Positions 1 to 7,208 of a DNA stretch of 28,779 nt are shown one piece after another. The DNA is taken from NCBI GenBank assembly GCA_964458015.1, contig CAYWGR010000060.1, positions 1 through 28,779 of the forward strand, written 5' to 3'. This stretch comes from CAYWGR01 sp964458015 (GTDB taxonomy: Bacteria; Planctomycetota; Planctomycetia; Pirellulales; Thermoguttaceae). Positions within the stretch are counted from its first letter, which is position 1. The number at the start of each line of letters is the position of its first letter. Below the pieces are notes generated by a model, which saw only the letters and a program-made list of their open reading frames with translations, was not told the origin of the DNA and searched no databases. The position numbers and the translations under genes are program-made.

Positions 1-378
1 GATCCGATAATGTTGCCGGCAGTATTCCCAGTGCATATCGCACGTGTTCGACAGAATGCCCAACGGATAACCGGCTTGGCGCAACTGCGCAACCAGCGGC
101 AGCATCGAAGTCTTCTGCTCGAAAATCTCGGTCGCGGCGCGGGTTAAAGCGTCGAACGAAGGCCGCGTGTTCGTGGCCGTGCAAAAGGCTTCGTAATACT
201 GCCGGTCGGAAACGCGGCCCGACTCGTGCTCGCGCATCAAACCGCTGTTGAGAATGGCCATTCGTGCTGCGGCGGTGTCGATGCCCGCGGCGTCGGCGAT
301 TTGCTGAAACATGCGATCGAGGCTGAAGTCGATCAGCACCTTGCCGAGATCAAAGTAGAGAAACTTGGGCGACTTCAT
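1..378 (-). CDS. HAD-superfamily phosphatase, YihX-like (3' part cut off by window edge)
   Basis: This frame runs open from an ATG at 376-378 off the window edge, giving the first 126 residues. The N-terminus reads YFDLGKVLIDFS, which is the HAD motif I variant (FDLGNV...D) of YihX-like sugar-phosphate phosphatases, with the nucleophile Asp10. HAD motif II appears as ILSNT near residue 108-112, with the cap-like helical region between them. The remaining motifs III and IV lie outside the window. YihX in E. coli dephosphorylates alpha-glucose-1-phosphate; the substrate here is unknown. The start lies only 7 nt after the stop of the DUF1080 gene, so the two are probably co-transcribed and translationally coupled. 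The family call is strong and the substrate is not determined. Confidence 0.85.
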   Translation of the reverse strand, partial: MKSPKFLYFDLGKVLIDFSLDRMFQQIADAAGIDTAAARMAILNSGLMREHESGRVSDRQYYEAFCTATNTRPSFDALTRAATEIFEQKTSMLPLVAQLRQAGYPLGILSNTCDMHWEYCRQHYRI

Positions 379-385
379 GCAGGTC

Positions 386-1015
386 TCACTTCAACTCGCG
401 AATCGAGATGTCTTTGTACCACGCTTCGGTGGGCGGTCCGCCGTGGATCTGAACGGCGATGATGCCTCGCTGGGGAATCGTCGTGTCCGGCTCTCGGTAA
501 TCGACGGTTTGACTGCCGTTGAGCCAAAGCTGGATATGCCGGCCTTCGCATCGGATGACGTAATCGTTCCAGCCCTCTGTTTTCACGGCTTTTTTCTGAA
601 GCTCGGCCGAAGGTTTGGCCAGAATCTTGTTGCGGCGGGATTCGTCGTAAAGGCAGCCCCAATAACCGCCGCCGGCCATGTCGGCCTGATAGCCTGAAAC
701 TTCATGATGGTTTGGCACACGTTTGCTGCGAAGCTGAATGCCGCCATTCGCGCCGTCGCCCGCCAGCTTCACCTTCAATCGCAACTCGAAGTCGCCGTAT
801 TCCTTGGTGGTGCAAAGGAACTCGTTGCGCACAACTTTTTCCTTAAGGCTTCCGCCGACAATCGCACCGTCCTCAATACGAAAGACCTTCTGATTGCCTT
901 CCCATCCTTGGAAAGTTTTACCGTCGAAAAGCGGCGTAAAACCGTTTTGATCCTCCGCCGCAACCACGCCGGCCAGGAGAAAAGCAATACTGAACGCCAA
1001 GCAGAAACATCGCAT
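386..1015 (-). CDS. Secreted 3-keto-disaccharide hydrolase (DUF1080) family protein
   Basis: The 209-residue protein has a classical signal peptide (residues 1-20, hydrophobic core then VVA-AE) followed by one DUF1080 concanavalin-like jelly-roll domain. Family landmarks are FTPLFDGKTFQGWEG at the start, GGIQLRS near the middle, a Gly-rich GGGYWGCLYDE stretch, the WNDYVIRCEG strand and the C-terminal IAVQIHGG...WYKDISIREL. The family is greatly expanded in planctomycetes, and some members hydrolyse 3-keto-glycosides outside the cytoplasm; the exact substrate here is unknown. The protein has the usual single-domain length. It is the first gene of a likely two-gene unit with the HAD phosphatase downstream. 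A GAGAG purine stretch lies about 10 nt before the ATG, so the ribosome-binding site is only moderate. Confidence 0.9.
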   Translation of the reverse strand: MRCFCLAFSIAFLLAGVVAAEDQNGFTPLFDGKTFQGWEGNQKVFRIEDGAIVGGSLKEKVVRNEFLCTTKEYGDFELRLKVKLAGDGANGGIQLRSKRVPNHHEVSGYQADMAGGGYWGCLYDESRRNKILAKPSAELQKKAVKTEGWNDYVIRCEGRHIQLWLNGSQTVDYREPDTTIPQRGIIAVQIHGGPPTEAWYKDISIRELK

Positions 1016-1160
1016 GGTTAGAGTCTCTCAAGCGTTGTGGGGGGGGAATGTTTTCCAACGAACAATTAGCATACTTAACCCCAGGAATATGTGCAAGCAG
1101 CCGGGAAAGCATCCTGGACGAAGTTATTTTCTATGGTCAAAATAGACAACTTGTGAAGCG

Positions 1161-1176
1161 GGCGGGCTTGCCCGCC
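1161..1176. repeat. GC-rich inverted repeat
   Basis: GGCGGGC (1161-1167) and GCCCGCC (1170-1176) form a perfect 7-bp inverted repeat around TT. In a hairpin the innermost pairs would have to open. There is no T-run, so it is unlikely to be a complete terminator. It resembles the short G/C-rich palindromes scattered between genes elsewhere in this window. Confidence 0.5.
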
Positions 1177-1270
1177 GTGTTTATTAGCGGCGGCTATACC
1201 ATGGGCATGGGTAACCTATATCACGCTCGTTCCTCCAACCGCCAAAATCCGTTATCGCATCTTGCGGAAC

Positions 1271-1299
1271 TTGCATGTACGCCGCAAGGCAGTTATACT
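1271..1299 (+). promoter_or_regulatory. Candidate sigma-70 promoter of the toxin-antitoxin operon
   Basis: TTGCAT (1271-1276) and TATACT (1294-1299) are separated by exactly 17 bp, close to the vegetative consensus. They lie about 57 nt before the antitoxin start. No other gene starts nearby. Confidence 0.6.
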
Positions 1300-1355
1300 T
1301 ATGATGGGTTATGCAGAACGCCTGCTCTCATCGCGGAAGTTTCGGAGATGTCACC

Positions 1356-1574
1356 ATGACTCAATTGCTGGAGCAAGCTTTTTTGGAGGCGGCAAAACTC
1401 TCTTCGGCCGAACAAGATTTATTGGCATCCCGCATGTTGGCGGAGCTGACGGATGCAGATCAATTCGATCAGGCCATCGCCGCTTCGGCCGGTAAATTGG
1501 CTTCACTTGCCAACGCGGCGCTGGCCGAACATCGAGCCGGCCAAACGCAGGAGTTGATCCCCGATCAGCTATGA
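1356..1574 (+). CDS. Type II antitoxin of a RelE/ParE-type pair
   Basis: The gene encodes a 72-residue acidic, Ala/Leu/Glu-rich helical protein (MTQLLEQAFLEAAKLSSAEQ at the start, ending in a QTQELIPDQL-type tail). It resembles the small antitoxins with an 'EQAFxEAxKLxxxEQDxLA' helix and an 'ALAEHRAGxTxxLxPDxL' tail that partner RelE/ParE toxins. It would bind and neutralise the toxin encoded next to it and probably repress the shared promoter. The ATG at 1356 was chosen over an upstream in-frame ATG because GGAG (1344-1347) sits at good spacing before it and the protein then starts at the conserved helix. Its stop overlaps the toxin start (ATGA at 1571-1574), the usual arrangement for such pairs. 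Confidence 0.75.
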   Translation: MTQLLEQAFLEAAKLSSAEQDLLASRMLAELTDADQFDQAIAASAGKLASLANAALAEHRAGQTQELIPDQL

Positions 1575-1840
1575 AGTCTTATACGACGCGGCAATTTCGT
1601 CAACTTTTCGCGTCCCTGCCCCGTGCCGTCCAACAGCAGACGCGGCAAGCATACCGTCTGTTTTGCCAAAATTCGAACCATCCCGGCTTGCATTTTAAGC
1701 GGGTGCATGATGTACCGCCCATTTACTCCGCCCGCGTTGGCATTGGTTATCGCGCGGTTGGAGTACTCGACGGCAAAACCATTGCTTGGTTCTGGGTCGG
1801 CTCGCACGCCGCTTACGATCGCCTATTAAACCAATTGTAG
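1571..1840 (+). CDS. RelE/ParE-family toxin
   Basis: The protein has 89 residues, the typical size of this toxin superfamily. Landmarks are FRQLFASLPRAVQQQTRQAY (alpha-helical N-terminus), HPGLHFKRV (beta-strand with basic residues), YSARVGIGYRAVGVLDG (central strands with the conserved Arg) and a C-terminal IAWFWVGSHAAYDRLL strand-helix. This matches the RelE/ParE branch ending in 'WxWIGxHxxYDRL'. Members either cleave mRNA on the ribosome or poison gyrase; the sequence does not tell which. It overlaps the antitoxin by 4 nt and should be made from the same transcript. It appears complete, with no sign of inactivation. Confidence 0.8.
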   Translation: MKSYTTRQFRQLFASLPRAVQQQTRQAYRLFCQNSNHPGLHFKRVHDVPPIYSARVGIGYRAVGVLDGKTIAWFWVGSHAAYDRLLNQL

Positions 1841-1962
1841 TTTATCTCGTTACCGGGGACGAGGTTTTTGCCGATATTAGCTCGTTTGGGGCAATATCAG
1901 GTATTGTTTTTACTCCCCGGCCATTTTGGAAACTGTTGCATCGGCAGCTTGTTTTTGAACCC

Positions 1963-1990
1963 TTGATCCCCCGCCGCTGTCGCATACAAT
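1963..1990 (+). promoter_or_regulatory. Candidate promoter of ilvD
   Basis: TTGATC (1963-1968) and TACAAT (1985-1990) lie 16 bp apart, 40 nt before the ilvD start. A good ribosome-binding site, GAAAGGA (2014-2020), follows. No leader-peptide attenuator was seen in the short leader. Confidence 0.5.
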
Positions 1991-2030
1991 AGAGGGATTC
2001 TGCATTTATTCCTGAAAGGACAGTACTGCC

Positions 2031-3866
2031 ATGCGATCTGATATCGTCAAGCTGGGCGACGCTCGCGCCCCCCATCGTAGTCTTTTGCGCGCCACGGGAT
2101 TGAAAGACGGCGATTTTAAGAAACCGTTCATCGCCATTTGCAACAGCCATATCGATATCATTCCGGGCCATGTCCATTTGGACAAAATCGGCCAGTTCGT
2201 CAAGCAGTGCGTGATCGATGCCGGCGGCGTGCCGTTCATCTTCAACACCATCGGCGTGGACGACGGCATCGCGATGGGCCACGAGGGGATGAAATTCTCG
2301 CTGCCCAGCCGCGAGATCATCGCCGACTCGGTCGAGACGATGCTTCGCGCCCATGCGTTCGACGGCATGGTCTGCATTCCGAACTGCGACAAGATCGTGC
2401 CCGGCATGTTGATGGGCGCCATGCGCTGCAACATCCCGACGGTTTTTGTCAGCGGCGGCCCGATGGAAGCGGGCCATGCCTCCGACGGCCGCGCAGTCGA
2501 TCTGATCGACGTGTTCGTGGCCGCGGCCGCCAAGCAAGACGGCAAGCTGACCGAATCGCAATTGACCGAGATGGAGTGTGCCTGCTGTCCAACCTGCGGT
2601 TCCTGCTCGGGCATGTTCACGGCCAACAGCATGAACTGCTTGTGCGAAGCACTCGGCATGGCGTTGCCCACGAACGGAACGCTGCTGGCCACGAGCGCCG
2701 ATCGCAAGGAACTTTATCGCCGCGCCGCGCAGCGCGTGGTCGAGATGGTTTGGGAACTGGAGAAGAAAGGCGAGGGGAACGGCCTCCTGCCGCGCGAGAT
2801 CGTCACACACGACTCGATCGACAACTCGATGGTGCTCGATATGGCGATGGGCGGCAGCACGAACACCGTGCTGCACATTCTGGCCATCGCCCGCGAGGCC
2901 GGCATTGAATACGATATCGAACGGATCAACACCTTGAGCCGTCAGACGCCGAACATCTGCAAGGTTTCGCCCAGCAGCAAATACCACGTCGAGGACGTGC
3001 ATAATGCGGGCGGGGTTCATACGATTTTGGGTACGATCAATCGCGGCCGCCCCGGCCTGTTGAAGATGGATTGCCCGACCGTAACCGGAAAGACGCTCGG
3101 CCAGAACATTGCCGACTACGACATTCGCTCGAACACCGCCACGGAAGAGGCATTGGGATTGGCCGCCGTTCGTGCGGGCCGTCATCGCACCAACGAGGGC
3201 GTGGGCGTGGCGCGTCAGGCCAAGTCGATTCGCGATTTGACTCCCGCGCAGCTCGGTTTCGATCCGGCCGATTGCATCCGCAACGTGGAAAATGCCTACA
3301 GCCAAGAAGGCGGGCTCATCATTCTTTACGGCAATTTGGCGCCCAAGGGCGCGGTGGTCAAGGCCGCCGGCGTTCGGCCCGAGATGCTCAAACATTCCGG
3401 CCCCGCCGTCATTTTCGAGGCCGAAACCGAGGCCTACGACGGCATCGTCGGCGGAAAAGTTAAAGCAGGCGACGTGGTGGTGATTCGCTACGAAGGGCCG
3501 CGCGGCGGGCCGGGTATGCAAGAAATGCTTGCTCCCACGACCGCCATCAAAGGCATGAAGCTGGACGATACCGTCGCGTTGATCACCGACGGCCGTTTCT
3601 CCGGCGGCACGGCCGGCGCTTGCATCGGGCACGTTTCTCCCGAGGCCGCGGCCGGCGGACCGATCGCCTTCCTGCAACCGGGCGACATCATTGATATCGA
3701 CATTCCCGGCCACACGATGAACGTTCGGCTTTCAGACGCGGAATTGGCCGAGCGAGCGAAGCTGTGGAAGCCGCGCCCGCCGCGCTATACGACCGGATGC
3801 CTGGGCAAGTACGCCGCATTGGCCACGAGCGCCGACACGGGCGGCGTGTTGAAGTGGACCAATTGA
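2031..3866 (+). CDS. ilvD: Dihydroxy-acid dehydratase, E. coli type
   Basis: This 611-residue protein dehydrates 2,3-dihydroxy-3-methylbutanoate and its C6 homologue to the 2-keto acids that precede valine, leucine and isoleucine. Collinear similarity to E. coli IlvD is obvious: VPG-like IIPGHVHL (43-50), NTIGVDDGIAMGHEGM with metal-binding Asp, IPNCDK (C119, K121), CCPTCGSCSGMFTANSMN (C189, C192), EGPRGGPGM and DGRFSGGTAGACIGH near the C-terminus. Gly46 stands where [2Fe-2S] dehydratases have their first cluster cysteine, so this should be the oxygen-sensitive [4Fe-4S] form. The length matches the family. No other branched-chain synthesis gene is adjacent, so it is probably transcribed alone from the promoter just upstream. 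A long open frame on the opposite strand (1842-3713) is its shadow. Confidence 0.97.
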   Translation: MRSDIVKLGDARAPHRSLLRATGLKDGDFKKPFIAICNSHIDIIPGHVHLDKIGQFVKQCVIDAGGVPFIFNTIGVDDGIAMGHEGMKFSLPSREIIADSVETMLRAHAFDGMVCIPNCDKIVPGMLMGAMRCNIPTVFVSGGPMEAGHASDGRAVDLIDVFVAAAAKQDGKLTESQLTEMECACCPTCGSCSGMFTANSMNCLCEALGMALPTNGTLLATSADRKELYRRAAQRVVEMVWELEKKGEGNGLLPREIVTHDSIDNSMVLDMAMGGSTNTVLHILAIAREAGIEYDIERINTLSRQTPNICKVSPSSKYHVEDVHNAGGVHTILGTINRGRPGLLKMDCPTVTGKTLGQNIADYDIRSNTATEEALGLAAVRAGRHRTNEGVGVARQAKSIRDLTPAQLGFDPADCIRNVENAYSQEGGLIILYGNLAPKGAVVKAAGVRPEMLKHSGPAVIFEAETEAYDGIVGGKVKAGDVVVIRYEGPRGGPGMQEMLAPTTAIKGMKLDDTVALITDGRFSGGTAGACIGHVSPEAAAGGPIAFLQPGDIIDIDIPGHTMNVRLSDAELAERAKLWKPRPPRYTTGCLGKYAALATSADTGGVLKWTN

Positions 3867-4053
3867 GCGCCAATTGGCCGGCCTGACGACATCGCCTTTC
3901 GAGCCTATGCGACGTGCGGAGATTTTGGACTTGCCCGGCGCGGCGTGTCGAGCAGGGTGGTTCGGGATGTACGCCGCGCGCGGGCCAAGTCCTCTGGTTG
4001 AAGGGTGCTGAAACGTGCCATAACACATGGCAACGGATGCGTTTCATGCACCC
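3867..4053. other. Gap between ilvD and the small minus-strand gene
   Basis: No gene, terminator or promoter could be supported here. The T-poor sequence after the ilvD stop shows no strong hairpin with a T-run. Confidence 0.5.
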
Positions 4054-4296
4054 CTACGGATTGTTTGGTTGTTTGACAATCGTCGGGGCGGAGGTTCCTA
4101 TCTGGCCTCGGGTGACCGTCACGCCGCGTGCGCTGGGAGACGCGGCATGAGACCACCGAACGACCAACCGCCGCAACTGCGAGTCGAGGCGGCGGCAAAA
4201 ATGTAAATACGGCCGCAATTCAACCCGAAGCGGCACATCCCAATGTTCGCGGCCAAGGACAATTCCGTTGCTGGGTATTTCCTGCTCGGTATTCAT
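4054..4296 (-). CDS. Small conserved-looking protein of unknown function
   Basis: This open frame encodes 80 residues. The start is chosen because GAGGAA (4305-4310 on the minus strand) lies exactly 8 nt before the ATG, which is the best ribosome-binding site in the region. The middle of the protein reads HFCRRLDSQLRRLVVRWSHA, a plausible amphipathic helix with a conserved-looking RWxHxAxP ending. The C-terminal third is less structured. I cannot name a function. It stands alone between ilvD and the hemerythrin gene, on the same strand as the latter, about 190 nt downstream of it. It may be a genuine lineage-specific gene; without homologues the call rests on the ribosome-binding site and protein-like composition. 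Confidence 0.5.
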   Translation of the reverse strand: MNTEQEIPSNGIVLGREHWDVPLRVELRPYLHFCRRLDSQLRRLVVRWSHAASPSARGVTVTRGQIGTSAPTIVKQPNNP

Positions 4297-4441
4297 GGCT
4301 TGTGTTCCTCGCGCCCTCATTTCCTACTACGATAGACAAGTGGGAAGGGTTCAGGTTCGGACGAAATACCGCCACGATTTCTCGAAATTCTGAAAAAGCG
4401 GGCGGTAGCCGGGGCCAGGCCGATACACTTGGCGAAGAAGT

Positions 4442-4465
4442 CCTGCATACGTTCTTATATGCAGG
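4442..4465. repeat. Hairpin downstream of the hemerythrin gene
   Basis: CCTGCATA (4442-4449) and TATGCAGG (4458-4465) form a perfect 8-bp stem with an 8-nt loop, 22 nt past the hemerythrin stop on the minus strand. There is no T-run, so it may be a 3' mRNA stabiliser or a weak terminator. Confidence 0.5.
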
Positions 4466-4487
4466 CGACGCTAATCCGCGAGGGGGG

Positions 4488-4910
4488 CTATTCGCAGCGA
4501 TGCCGGTTTTCCCAGACCTTCAGCCGGCTCAGATAGGCGATGAATTTTTTGTCTTCAATCTCGATGTGTTCGAGCCACCAATCGCGAAGAAATTGCAGCA
4601 CTTCGCAAGGTGTAAGCGACATCAATTGCAGTTGGATATCGTCCATGCGTTGGATCATCGCATCGTGCAGCGCCTTGTGGTCGGGGGTGTAGGTATAAGC
4701 AACCTCTTTAAGCCGATCCTCTTCGTGCTCGAAATGAGCCCTGGTATGCTCGGCCAGGAGGTTGACCAATCGCTCGGCGGCGAGGCCCGGTTTTCGGCCC
4801 TGCAGGGGCAAGTAGAGTTGATCGATGTTTTCGAGGATCTGCTTGTGTTCCGCGTCTAGGCCGGAATCGCCCACGCTATAGGACTCTTTCCATGTGACAT
4901 ACTCGGTCAT
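4488..4910 (-). CDS. Bacteriohemerythrin, oxygen-binding four-helix protein
   Basis: The protein has 140 residues and carries the full set of seven di-iron ligands of hemerythrins: His22, His59 and Glu63 in HFxxE, His78, His82, and His115 with Asp120 in HIxxxDKxF. The N-terminus MTEYVTWKESYSVGDSGLDA is typical of stand-alone bacteriohemerythrins. Such proteins reversibly bind O2 for storage, delivery or sensing. The ATG at 4908-4910 was chosen because it begins exactly at the conserved domain and has GGGGGAA about 10 nt upstream; a further 34 upstream codons look non-coding. It is transcribed away from the PilZ gene at 5249, sharing a 338-nt intergenic region with it. Confidence 0.92.
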   Translation of the reverse strand: MTEYVTWKESYSVGDSGLDAEHKQILENIDQLYLPLQGRKPGLAAERLVNLLAEHTRAHFEHEEDRLKEVAYTYTPDHKALHDAMIQRMDDIQLQLMSLTPCEVLQFLRDWWLEHIEIEDKKFIAYLSRLKVWENRHRCE

Positions 4911-5248
4911 AGGCAGCCGTTCCCCCGTCCATTGCCCCAGACCTGTCAAATCAGATAAGCCGCAAATGTAATTTACCTTACATTTCCAACCCCACGCAAA
5001 GAGTACGCACAATTAGCGGAAAACCACGTTCACCGAAGATTTCTTAGACCACAGGATGGATTCGAGGGGAAAGCAAGCGATCAAAGCCGGCAAGGCCAGC
5101 CCGAGGGGAGAACACTTTGGAGAAGCAATTTTTCCATTTTTTTCAAAACGTCTAATACAACTATAGCAGATGTAATGATTAAAGGCGGCTCTGTTTGGTG
5201 TAAGCTATAGTAAAGAAATGGGGGCTTTCTCTCGCTGAGAGGATTGTG
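4911..5248. other. Divergent intergenic region between hemerythrin and PilZ genes
   Basis: This AT-rich region must hold promoters for both directions. TATAGT at 5206-5211 is a possible -10 element for the PilZ gene, but I find no good -35 at 17 bp. No gene or clear operator palindrome was seen. Confidence 0.5.
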
Positions 5249-5638
5249 ATGTTCTTAGATAAAAAAATTCAGGAAGTGAAAGGTTTTGTCAGCCGATTGC
5301 TCAACGATCGCCCGGAAGGCCGCCGCCTCGATATCCGAACGTTGCGGGTGGTTGCGGGGTTTGTGATTCCCATCGAAGATCGAAAACCCTGTGTTGATCG
5401 TGCCTTCACGGCCACGACCAAGGATTTCTCGAATACGGGCGTGGCAATGGTTTTCAAGGAACCCACTGCGCCCGAAGAGGCCATCCTCGGCTTCTATCTT
5501 TCCGCAAAAATGGTTTTCTTCCGGGCCGAATTCCGTCACACCGAGTCGATGGGCGGCGGATTCTATCAGCACGGCTACCAATTGTTCGAGGTAGTCTCAT
5601 TGAAAGACTATCCGGAATTGGAGTCGCTGAAGCTTTGA
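5249..5638 (+). CDS. PilZ-domain protein, likely c-di-GMP receptor
   Basis: The gene encodes a 129-residue single-domain protein. After a 25-residue helical lead come the two parts of the c-di-GMP-binding signature: RxxxR at Arg26-Arg30 (in GRRLDIR) and DxSxxG at Asp59-Ser61-Gly64 (in KDFSNTG). Beta-strand-rich sequence follows, ending in FEVVSLKDYPELESL. PilZ proteins bind cyclic di-GMP and change motility, adhesion or exopolysaccharide output. ATG at 5249 is preferred to GTG at 5246 because GAGAGGA (5237-5243) is then better spaced. The spacing between the motifs is on the long side, so c-di-GMP binding is likely but not certain. No diguanylate cyclase is present in the window. Confidence 0.7.
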   Translation: MFLDKKIQEVKGFVSRLLNDRPEGRRLDIRTLRVVAGFVIPIEDRKPCVDRAFTATTKDFSNTGVAMVFKEPTAPEEAILGFYLSAKMVFFRAEFRHTESMGGGFYQHGYQLFEVVSLKDYPELESLKL

Positions 5639-5710
5639 GAACGAATGTCGGTTGGAGGCGGCAGTGAGTGGTCTTTCTGAACTTACGGACGCGGTCATTT
5701 TCGTCACTTG

Positions 5711-7159
5711 CTACTCGCCGGAATTCTTTTCTTCGCCGTGATCCATCTCGGCGATGCGACCGAAGTCGGGATCGGCGCTTTCAGTGTGCTGCTCAACGTG
5801 GCTGAAGTCGATGTTTTCGTCGAGTTTTTCCGAGGCGGAGAGTTTTTCTTCCCAGCGTTTCTCGCGCAAACGATTACGCCATGCCACGATCCAGACGATC
5901 ATCATCACGGTAACGAACAGGACGCCGATGACCACGGTCGAAGAGGTGCTGCTTTGGGTCGGCTTCAGCACGGGACGCCAGGCAACCGATTGGCCGATCA
6001 ACAGCGGAGAAAGCTGGGCTGTCTTTGTATCACCTGAAGGCGACGCGGGATCCGCCTGCTTGGGAACGGCATAGCGCCACGTCTTGAAAAAGAATCCGGC
6101 GATGCGAACCATCTCGCCGTAACGCGGAAGATTGCCGAACGGCATTCCCTCGGGCAGTTCGCGGACGCAAAATGTCAGGGGATTGGCGTCGGAATCGCCG
6201 GTAAACAGCGAGATTTGGAAATAATGGTTGAAACCGAATCGCGCGATGATGTCGGCGTCTTGCACTTCATCGAGAAAAATTTCCTCGACGCGCCGTGCGA
6301 TGCCCGACAATTCGACCAAACGCCCTCGCTGGGCCGCGGCATCGTTGAACAACGGCACAACCGAATAATGCTCCTGGTTCTCTTGATCGGTCCAACGCAT
6401 GTTTTCAGGCAGTTTGGGAAGATTGGCCTCGGCCTGCTCCAGCAGTTGATCCGGTCCGGCGCGGCCCACGGCGGCTAACAGTTGGTAGAACGCTTCGCGA
6501 TCTTGGGCTGTAATCGGTTTTTGATCCAGGACGGTATCGAAGAGTCCGTAGTCCATACCCAAGCGCCCCAGCAAGTCGTCGGGATACCAAGCCAGCCGTG
6601 GAGCGGCGAATACGAGCAGCGACTGGCCGTTCGATTTTCCGGCATTTTTCAGAAACGTGCCCAAGGCCCCCGCGTCGGCGTCCGGTTTGGCGCCTTTTTG
6701 CCACTCGGCAGGCACGTTTTCCGTATAGACATCCACGTTTTGCGAGGATTCCTCCAACTGGAGCCGGCAACGGTAATAGCGCGCGAGTTCGTAGCGCTGG
6801 GCGGCTTCTTGCGGAGGTTTGATCGGTTCGATTTCGCTTACCTTGCCGCGCAGGCGAACGATGTCGCCGCGCGATTTGATATCAAGCTTGTCGATGTCCA
6901 AAGCCCAGCGATCGAGATCGACCGGCGGAAAAACGCGCAGCCGAAAGAGAATCCGCAGGACCGTCTCTTGTTCGTCGGCCTCCAGAGGCCGACCATCGAC
7001 AAGACGGTTGAAATAGCTGTCCTTGACGCCCAAGTCGCGGAACATTGCACGCGGACTGCCGGGCCCCGTTTTTTCCTCGGCCGCCCGAAGGTTCGCGACC
7101 GGCGTGCAAGCGATGGCAATAAAGGCCGCCGTGCAAATCAAACGAGTGATTGCGTTCAT
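5711..7159 (-). CDS. Membrane-anchored exported protein with two copies of an OB-like module
   Basis: This is a 482-residue protein of unknown function. It has a signal peptide (about 1-27), a long exported region, one membrane helix (about 408-427) and an Arg-rich then acidic C-terminal tail that should be cytoplasmic. The exported part is an internal duplication. Each half has a helical piece (LGVKDSYFNRLVDGRPLEAD near 44-63; LGMDYGLFDTVLDQKPITAQ near 200-219) followed by a beta-rich piece (about 99-195 and 280-395). The second beta piece (GFNHYFQISLF, LPEGMP, GFFFKTWRY) is clearly homologous to the protein encoded next at 7209. A nucleic-acid or protein-binding OB-type fold is my inference from the strand pattern, not a recognised family. 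The gap to the upstream gene's stop (7209) is 49 nt, so the two are probably an operon. Confidence 0.75.
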   Translation of the reverse strand: MNAITRLICTAAFIAIACTPVANLRAAEEKTGPGSPRAMFRDLGVKDSYFNRLVDGRPLEADEQETVLRILFRLRVFPPVDLDRWALDIDKLDIKSRGDIVRLRGKVSEIEPIKPPQEAAQRYELARYYRCRLQLEESSQNVDVYTENVPAEWQKGAKPDADAGALGTFLKNAGKSNGQSLLVFAAPRLAWYPDDLLGRLGMDYGLFDTVLDQKPITAQDREAFYQLLAAVGRAGPDQLLEQAEANLPKLPENMRWTDQENQEHYSVVPLFNDAAAQRGRLVELSGIARRVEEIFLDEVQDADIIARFGFNHYFQISLFTGDSDANPLTFCVRELPEGMPFGNLPRYGEMVRIAGFFFKTWRYAVPKQADPASPSGDTKTAQLSPLLIGQSVAWRPVLKPTQSSTSSTVVIGVLFVTVMMIVWIVAWRNRLREKRWEEKLSASEKLDENIDFSHVEQHTESADPDFGRIAEMDHGEEKNSGE

Positions 7160-7208
7160 GGGAAGACCTCGATGAGTTTTGCCGCTAGTTATGCCGAGGA
7201 TCGAAAGT

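Larger units (their letters stand above)
1016..1355. other. Intergenic region between the DUF1080 gene and the toxin-antitoxin pair
   Basis: I see no convincing gene in these 340 bases. They hold a G-run (1038-1046), a GC-rich inverted repeat at 1161-1176 and the candidate promoter of the antitoxin at 1271-1299. The short open frames here lack ribosome-binding sites and recognisable protein features. Confidence 0.6.

Noticed and set aside
1842..3713. A 623-codon open frame antisense to ilvD
   Set aside because: It is an effect of the codon usage of ilvD; the protein is Ala/Gly/His/Arg-rich, has no recognisable domain, and ilvD itself is beyond doubt.
4128..4859. A 243-codon plus-strand frame across the hemerythrin gene
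   Set aside because: It runs antisense through the hemerythrin gene, which has all seven iron ligands; its other part has no protein features.
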